From the NCBI GenBank assembly GCA_946482515.1, contig CAMLRS010000004.1, forward strand, positions 124,001 to 188,000: a stretch of DNA of 64,000 nucleotides, given 5' to 3'. The translations under genes were made by a program, and so were the position numbers. The notes beneath the pieces were generated by a model, which searched no databases, was not told where the DNA came from, and was given only the letters and a program-made list of their open reading frames with translations. Within the stretch, counting starts at the first letter, position 1. Every line of letters starts with the position of its first letter. This DNA is from an uncultured Flavobacteriales bacterium. Its GTDB lineage: Bacteria > Bacteroidota > Bacteroidia > Flavobacteriales > Crocinitomicaceae. This document shows positions 59,335-64,000 of the stretch, in pieces.

Positions 59335-60950
59335 TGTTTCTTAATATTAACTGTGAACACTGATCCTTCTCCATATTGGCTGTTTACCTGGATGGTCCAT
59401 CCGCATAAATCAACCAAAGCCTGTACGTAGCTCAGCCCCAATCCAAAACCTTTCACATTGTGAACGTTTCCGGTAGGAACCCGATACAATTTATCAAATA
59501 TTTTCTGAATATGTTCCCGTTTGATCCCGATTCCTTTATCGGCGACGGAAAAGACGATCTTGTCAGCCTTCTCTTCGAGCTTCACGGTAACATGGACGGT
59601 ATCTTTGCTGTACTTGATCGCATTATCGACGAGATTGGAGATCATATTCGTGACATGCAATCGGTCGGCGGTGATGTAAATTTCTTTCTTCGGAATATCG
59701 AGTACCAACTCACCATCCGTAGCTGCAATGCGGAACGAAGCCATCTTGGCCACTTGCCGCACGATCTCTGTGAGTGAAACCCGCTCTTCTTTGATTTTCA
59801 GCTCGCCGCGATCAATTACGGCGCTTTGCAGGATCGCTTCCACAAGGGTACTCAATCGTCGGTTTTCCTCGGTGATCATTTTCACGAAAGGAGCTGTCGT
59901 TTCGGTTTGTCCACCCATCATGGCCGGATCGCTCATGGCCTCACACGCCAGCGAAATGGTTGAAATCGGGGTCTTGAATTCGTGTGTCATGTTCGAGATG
60001 AAGTCGTTCTTGATCTCGAAGAGCCTTTTCTGGGTAAGGATGGTCTTGAACATGTAAGTGATCGTAAAGATGATCAGGACTACCAACGCAAAGCTGATGA
60101 TCAGCGGGCTTCCCATGGCTTTCAGTACGAATGTGCGCTTGTTGGGAAAGAACACGTGTAAGGTGAGCTGATCTTCGAGGATGCTCCCGGGAAACAGCGT
60201 TGCATTGTAGGTGCTGGCTGTATCGAGCCCCAGGTTGTAATGCTTCACGCCCTGTACGAAGCGGATCATCTGGTGATTTTCTTCTGAAATCGAGAACTGG
60301 TAGTCGGTCGGAAGGCCATCGGCTTTGAATTCTTTGTACATGATGGCCGTGAGTGCGTTCGGGTCGATGCGTTTGGACGGCTCGAGGTAGATGTTGTCAC
60401 GGAAGGTTTCCATGATCAGCTCGTTGACGTACTTGGCCTTTTTGATGATTTTGTGCATCACGCGCTGATCGAGCAAATGGGCCGCCTCAATGGAATCGCG
60501 CTCGAACAGGGTCATTTCTTCCTGGTCGAAGAGCTGCCTGATCTGGCGTACATCGCGGGCCAGGACTTCCTGCTTGGCGGCCAGGCCGGAAACGGTGTCT
60601 TCGGTGACACCGGTTACCACCAGGTAATGTTCCGGGACGCCATCTTTGAACAAAACGGTATCGCGGATGGAAATGGATTCCTGTACTTCGAACAGGTTCT
60701 GGAATTCTTCACGTAGCACGTTCTGGTACTGGCCTCTGAAATCGCGGTTTAAAATGGCAATATACCGGCGCAGGTCTTCTGCTTTCTCGTGCCGGATCAC
60801 AATACGCTCGATCGCTGTATTGACTTTGGCTTTAAAATCGTCGGTTTTGCGATCGTAGAGCTGTACGGTCTGATAGATTTGAATCAATAGCAAGGCCAGC
60901 ATGGCAATCCATACCGCTGTAATAACCAGATTGATTCGAATTTTAATCAT
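59331..60950 (-). CDS. Sensor histidine kinase (HisKA/HATPase)
   Basis: A 539-residue membrane kinase paired with the regulator downstream. Two membrane helices (LVITAVWIAMLALLLIQIYQ near the start and FALVVLIIFTITYMFKTIL at about 290-310) frame a periplasmic sensor region. The HisKA box FISNMTHEFKTPISTISLAC has its His, and the ATPase has LVDNAIKYSKDTV (N box), VADKGIGIKREH (G1) and GFGLGLSYVQALV (G2). The sensed signal is unknown. A TACATTCG -7 box (60972-60965) lies upstream. Confidence 0.95.
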   Translation of the reverse strand: MIKIRINLVITAVWIAMLALLLIQIYQTVQLYDRKTDDFKAKVNTAIERIVIRHEKAEDLRRYIAILNRDFRGQYQNVLREEFQNLFEVQESISIRDTVLFKDGVPEHYLVVTGVTEDTVSGLAAKQEVLARDVRQIRQLFDQEEMTLFERDSIEAAHLLDQRVMHKIIKKAKYVNELIMETFRDNIYLEPSKRIDPNALTAIMYKEFKADGLPTDYQFSISEENHQMIRFVQGVKHYNLGLDTASTYNATLFPGSILEDQLTLHVFFPNKRTFVLKAMGSPLIISFALVVLIIFTITYMFKTILTQKRLFEIKNDFISNMTHEFKTPISTISLACEAMSDPAMMGGQTETTAPFVKMITEENRRLSTLVEAILQSAVIDRGELKIKEERVSLTEIVRQVAKMASFRIAATDGELVLDIPKKEIYITADRLHVTNMISNLVDNAIKYSKDTVHVTVKLEEKADKIVFSVADKGIGIKREHIQKIFDKLYRVPTGNVHNVKGFGLGLSYVQALVDLCGWTIQVNSQYGEGSVFTVNIKKQ

Positions 60951-61213
60951 AGCGTGAGGGTGAACGAATGTAGGCGAAATGTTAAAACCGCGGGAATGGA
61001 TTAACGTTTTTTAACTGCGAAAACCGTTGAAAATGTGTGTGTTTTGAAGGGTTTCTTTCAGTAATGATGCAGCTATTTTGTAAATGATAATCGTTCGAAT
61101 TGGATTGATTCAATTGCCTGAGGCAGATTGTTGATAGTGAGAGGTCATTCCTTTTCGATTATCGTTACATGCTGGGGTTTTTGGTTTCCCGCGAATTGGC
61201 GAATGAGCGCGAA

Positions 61214-61235
61214 TTGTTCCGGCACACCGGAACAA
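61214..61235. terminator. Hairpin between the kinase and SCO1 genes
   Basis: TTGTTCCGG (61214-61222) pairs with CCGGAACAA (61227-61235) over a four-base loop, just after the SCO1 stop. No T-run follows on the minus strand, so termination strength is doubtful. The rest of 60951-61240 shows no gene. Confidence 0.5.
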
Positions 61236-61240
61236 GGGAG

Positions 61241-61900
61241 TTAGTGGTCGCCGAGCAATCGCTCGATGTCGTGCATGAGCATGTCGGTTTCCTTTTCGGA
61301 AGTGCCGTCGTAGTAGCCGCGGATGCGTTGTTGCTGATCGATGAGCACGAAGTTGTTGGTGTGGATGAAATCTGATCCTACATCACCTTGGTTCTGGGCC
61401 TCGGCGGGCTTGAGCACGAAGAAGTAGCGGCGGGCCACTTTGTAAAGCTCTTCCTGCTTGCCGGTGAGGAAATGCCATTGATTGCCATCGGCGTTGTGCA
61501 TAGCGGCATAAGCGGCCATTCGTTCTACGGTATCGTTTTGCGGGTCGACTGTAAAGCTGAGGATCTCGAAGCGATCGTCGTTTTTGAACTTAGCGTGAAC
61601 GCGCTCCATCTGAGCGGTCATTTTCGGGCAAATGGTGCCACAATTGGTAAAGAAATATTCGGCAACGAATACTTTTCCTTTCACCTGTTCCAGCCCAAAC
61701 GGCTTACCTGTCTGATCAGTAAATGAAAACGGCCCGATGCGGTGGCCCAATCCTTTGCGAACGAGGTCGCGATCGACCATTTCTTCGGAAACATCTACCG
61801 GATTGATCACCGGCAGCGGCTTCTCGTCATCCGGTTTCAGAATGCTGTAAGCCGTAATGATTCCGGCGAGGGCAATAATACCAACAATAACCAGGCGCAT
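61241..61900 (-). CDS. SCO1/SenC/PrrC-family protein
   Basis: A thioredoxin-fold copper-handling protein that helps assemble the CuA centre of cytochrome oxidase. I start at the ATG at 61900 (MRLVIVGIIALAGIITAYSI), one membrane anchor; a TTG start at 61933 lies upstream of a -7-like box. The 219-residue protein has the CxxxC copper motif in FFTNCGTICPKMTAQMER and the third ligand His in SDFIHTNNFVLIDQQ. It is divergent from the 62.0-kb gene. Confidence 0.92.
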   Translation of the reverse strand: MRLVIVGIIALAGIITAYSILKPDDEKPLPVINPVDVSEEMVDRDLVRKGLGHRIGPFSFTDQTGKPFGLEQVKGKVFVAEYFFTNCGTICPKMTAQMERVHAKFKNDDRFEILSFTVDPQNDTVERMAAYAAMHNADGNQWHFLTGKQEELYKVARRYFFVLKPAEAQNQGDVGSDFIHTNNFVLIDQQQRIRGYYDGTSEKETDMLMHDIERLLGDH

Positions 61901-61991
61901 ATCGTTCGGTTTTGCCCGTAAAGATAGCAACAAAAGCAGCAGCTGAAGGCGTGGAACCGTGAATTCAAAAACGAAACTGAAAGATTGTACT

Positions 61992-61999
61992 TATATTCG
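61992..61999 (+). promoter_or_regulatory. Possible promoter of the 62.0-kb gene pair
   Basis: TATATTCG, 18 bases before the ATG at 62018; the TTCG form of the -7 box seen elsewhere in the window. Confidence 0.4.
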
Positions 62000-62017
62000 C
62001 ATAACCATCGCACAGTT

Positions 62018-62197
62018 ATGAAAACACTCGTTTTTTTCCTGTTGTTCGTCGTTGCTTTCAGCTTCTATGCCGAATACGTTATCAGCAGGCCGATCAACAA
62101 CCTGCTGGGCATCCTTGCAACGGCCGGTATTATTGTGTTGTTCATCCTGTTTATGCGTCACTTTATCCCCTTCCTCATTAAAAAACTGCGCTTATGA
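62018..62197 (+). CDS. Small two-helix membrane protein
   Basis: A 59-residue protein starting MKTLVFFLLFVVAFSFYAEY, with two hydrophobic segments (KTLVFFLLFVVAFSFYAEYV and LLGILATAGIIVLFILFM) and a basic C-terminus (FLIKKLRL). I recognise no family. The stop overlaps the ATG of the SPFH gene (ATGA), so the two are translated together and it may be an accessory subunit of that protein. The TTG at 61985 would place the start upstream of the -7 box and is rejected. Confidence 0.65.
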   Translation: MKTLVFFLLFVVAFSFYAEYVISRPINNLLGILATAGIIVLFILFMRHFIPFLIKKLRL

Positions 62198-63117
62198 TCA
62201 CGTTCATCCTTATCCTGCTCACACTACTTGTTCTCGGAGTCCATCTCTTTGCCAAACGCGCCGAATACCGCAGACCGGAAGGCGGTTTTTCGCCTAAAAT
62301 TATCCGTCCGCTGGCCATTGCCGTGGTGATGATCATCATCGCGATCGTGCAGCCGTTTACGTTTGAGCGCGTCGATTCCGGATTCAAAGGCATCAAGATC
62401 AACCTCACCGGATCGGAACGTGGTGTTTCCCGCTACCAGTACAAAACCGGCTGGGTGCTTTACAATACCTGGACGGAACAATTGCTCGAGTTCCCGACAT
62501 ATCAGCAGCACATCGAATATGCCGACCAGGAAGTGATCACGAAAGGTGGATTCATCGCTACCATCAAGCCTACGTTCAATTACTCGCTGAAGGAAGATGC
62601 GATCGGCGATATGTTCATCAACCTGCGCCTCACGACCAAGGAAATTGAACAGGGATGGCTGAAAACGGCGATTGTTGGTGCTGTGAACGACGTTGCCAAC
62701 CGCTGGGAAGTGGACAAGATCTTCAACGACCGCGAGAACTTCGAATTTGCCATCATGGTGGAAGCCAACAAGCGTGTGAGCAAATGGTTTACCATCAGTC
62801 AGCTGCGCACGAATATCATTCCGCCGCAGGCGCTCCAGGATGCGATCAACGCGAAAACCCGCGCCATTCAGCAGGCCGAAGCAGAAATGCAGCAAGCCAA
62901 AACCGCTGAAGCGGAAGCACTGAAAAAGATCGCCATCGCACGCGGAGATTCTGCCGAAGCCGTGATCCGCGCAAGTGGTGAAGCAAAGGCTACGCAATTG
63001 AAACAACAGCAGCTGACTCCGCTTTATGTGGAATACATGAAGGTGCAGAAATGGGACGGCCGACTCCCAACTACTTCATTGGCACCCAATAGCGGAACGA
63101 TTCTCAATCTGAAGTAA
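62194..63117 (+). CDS. SPFH/Band 7 (prohibitin-like) membrane protein
   Basis: A 307-residue protein with two N-terminal membrane helices (MITFILILLTLLVLGVHLF and IIRPLAIAVVMIIIAIVQPF) and an SPFH domain (FERVDSGFKGIKINLTGSER to about residue 210: ISQLRTNIIPPQALQDAINA). An Ala/Glu/Gln-rich coiled coil follows (RAIQQAEAEMQQAKTAEAEA, EAVIRASGEAKATQLKQQQL), as in prohibitin and HflK/C. Such proteins form large membrane rings that organise lipid domains or control FtsH. No ftsH is nearby. Confidence 0.92.
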   Translation: MITFILILLTLLVLGVHLFAKRAEYRRPEGGFSPKIIRPLAIAVVMIIIAIVQPFTFERVDSGFKGIKINLTGSERGVSRYQYKTGWVLYNTWTEQLLEFPTYQQHIEYADQEVITKGGFIATIKPTFNYSLKEDAIGDMFINLRLTTKEIEQGWLKTAIVGAVNDVANRWEVDKIFNDRENFEFAIMVEANKRVSKWFTISQLRTNIIPPQALQDAINAKTRAIQQAEAEMQQAKTAEAEALKKIAIARGDSAEAVIRASGEAKATQLKQQQLTPLYVEYMKVQKWDGRLPTTSLAPNSGTILNLK

Positions 63118-63129
63118 AAAAAGCATCCG

Positions 63130-63179
63130 TATTTGTCATCGTGGCCTGTTTTTTGTTCACGACAAATACCTGTTTTTTT
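63130..63179 (+). terminator. Terminator after the SPFH gene
   Basis: TATTTGTC (63130-63137) pairs with GACAAATA (63161-63168), with GTG/CAC inside, followed by seven T (63173-63179). Confidence 0.7.
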
Positions 63180-63194
63180 AATTAATACTAACAC

Positions 63195-63851
63195 ATGCGA
63201 CTATTGCTAATCACGCTGCTGCTGCTTTTCACAACCACCGCAAATGCTCAGCTTACTTCCAACAAATGGCATATCTCCGGTAAATACAGCTACGGCGCTA
63301 TCGGAACTGCCCGCTACAATAACTTCTCGCTCGGTGCAGAGTATATGCCAACAGACCGTCTCGGACTGACCTACAATTTCGATTTCCTGTTTCGCAACGA
63401 CGATTATTTTCATTTCCATACATCCATCGGTGCGCTGGCCGGTCCGCCATTGATCGTGATCGGAGCTTTGGCAACACTTTCAGATGGCGACGACTGGGAT
63501 AACGATGATTTCAACCTCGGTCCACTCGGAATCTTGCTCGGAATTGCCGTGCTGATCGCTCCCGACGGTATATCGTACCACATTCCGCTTTCGTATAAAT
63601 GGGATTTGGCGCCTTATGCCAACGTGCTGGGCGTGGATGTAGTGCGGAACCGCGATATCGACAAAACGTATTTCAAATACGCCATGTCGTTCGGAACAAA
63701 AGCTACGTATATGCTCAACGATCGCGCGACTTTAAGTCTGTTCGTGGAAACGCGCAAAGTAGCCGGTTTTAACTGGGGTCTCGGCGGCGGATTCGGTCTT
63801 GGATATGCTTTTGCGCCACGTCATCAGGATTTCGAAGCACCGCTGAATTAG
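63195..63851 (+). CDS. Outer-membrane beta-barrel protein of unknown function
   Basis: A 218-residue protein with a signal peptide (MRLLLITLLLLFTTTANAQ). The mature part has alternating beta-strand patterns (GKYSYGAIGTARYNNFSLGA, DRLGLTYNFDFLF, FVETRKVAGFNWGLGGGFGL) and an acidic loop (SDGDDWDNDDFN). The aromatic-rich strands suggest a small outer-membrane barrel. No functional motif is seen. It follows the SPFH terminator, so it is probably transcribed separately. Confidence 0.7.
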   Translation: MRLLLITLLLLFTTTANAQLTSNKWHISGKYSYGAIGTARYNNFSLGAEYMPTDRLGLTYNFDFLFRNDDYFHFHTSIGALAGPPLIVIGALATLSDGDDWDNDDFNLGPLGILLGIAVLIAPDGISYHIPLSYKWDLAPYANVLGVDVVRNRDIDKTYFKYAMSFGTKATYMLNDRATLSLFVETRKVAGFNWGLGGGFGLGYAFAPRHQDFEAPLN

Positions 63852-64000
63852 TCTCCGGTCAGGCGGTCTCAAGTCTTTTTACCACATAGACACATAGAGC
63901 ACATAGTAATCCGCTCTTTGGTGTTCTATTAATCGCGGAGTTATACGCAAAGGGTGCGAAGTCTCATCCGCTACCACGAATGCTTCATCCAACATCAAGC
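63852..64000. repeat. Intergenic repeat-like region at the window edge
   Basis: No gene is seen. Phrases resemble other intergenic repeats here: ACACATAGAGCACATAG-type direct repeats near 63885, GCGGAGTTATACGCAAAG near 63937, and CATCCAACATCAAGC at the very end, similar to the 3336/4668 repeat. Confidence 0.45.

Noticed and set aside
61169..61375. Small plus-strand gene between the sensor kinase and SCO1
   Set aside because: Most of it is antisense to the SCO1 gene, with no promoter and no recognisable domain.

Overview
The window looks like a chromosomal segment of a member of the Bacteroidota, probably Flavobacteriales (a Fluviicola/Crocinitomicaceae-like genome is my best guess, from memory only). 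The grounds are Bacteroidota-type promoters (-7 box TAnnTTTG or TAnnTTCG, sometimes with a -33 TTG), starts with little or no Shine-Dalgarno sequence, and protein families typical of the phylum (WG-repeat proteins, TSP3/OmpA proteins, LytS-type kinases with TPRs, DUF4836-like proteins). No rRNA, confident tRNA, CRISPR array, prophage or IS transposase is visible. Genes are densely packed, many overlapping by 1-26 bases.

Layout. 1-6.5 kb: the 5' part of ileS (minus strand, running off the left edge), an HNH endonuclease, an acyl-CoA carboxylase beta subunit, a secreted WG-repeat protein and recJ. 6.5-26.1 kb: one polysaccharide locus. A minus-strand block carries wzc, wza, a WecA-type initiating transferase, wecB, a WecG/TagA transferase and a toroid protein. 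A divergent plus-strand operon of nine overlapping genes carries an acyltransferase, Wzx flippase, heparinase/alginate-lyase-like protein, Wzy polymerase, two glycosyltransferases, a deacetylase and two GNAT-fold acyltransferases. Converging on it are fcl and gmd, which make GDP-fucose. 26.5-42.5 kb: an OmpA protein, a run tatA-gatA-mltD-GT2-GT9-UbiA-like, then pgk, gatC, plsC, trpS, an orphan peptide-binding lipoprotein and ppk1. 42.5-64 kb: a LytS-like sensor with an altered phosphoacceptor motif, aspS, a cation/proton antiporter, small lipoproteins, an RDD-rsmI-oxidoreductase run, phenylalanine hydroxylase with its pterin dehydratase, a DUF4836-like pair, an aldehyde dehydrogenase, a two-component system, SCO1, an SPFH protein and an outer-membrane protein.

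The most interesting element is upstream of phenylalanine hydroxylase (53466-53599, minus strand). A promoter leads into a 19-codon leader peptide with Tyr-Tyr-Ala-Tyr followed by a Phe codon, then an intrinsic terminator immediately before the hydroxylase start. The RNA can be drawn as the classic alternating 1:2, 2:3 and 3:4 pairings, so this looks like an amino-acid attenuator that senses tyrosine and controls the enzyme that makes tyrosine from phenylalanine. A simpler leader with four Leu codons and a terminator lies between trpS and the peptide-binding lipoprotein.

The second theme is short dispersed repeats. One family forms hairpins at gene ends and supplies the stop codons of at least three genes. 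One copy is interrupted by a 40-bp palindromic element. A copy of another repeat lies in frame inside ileS.
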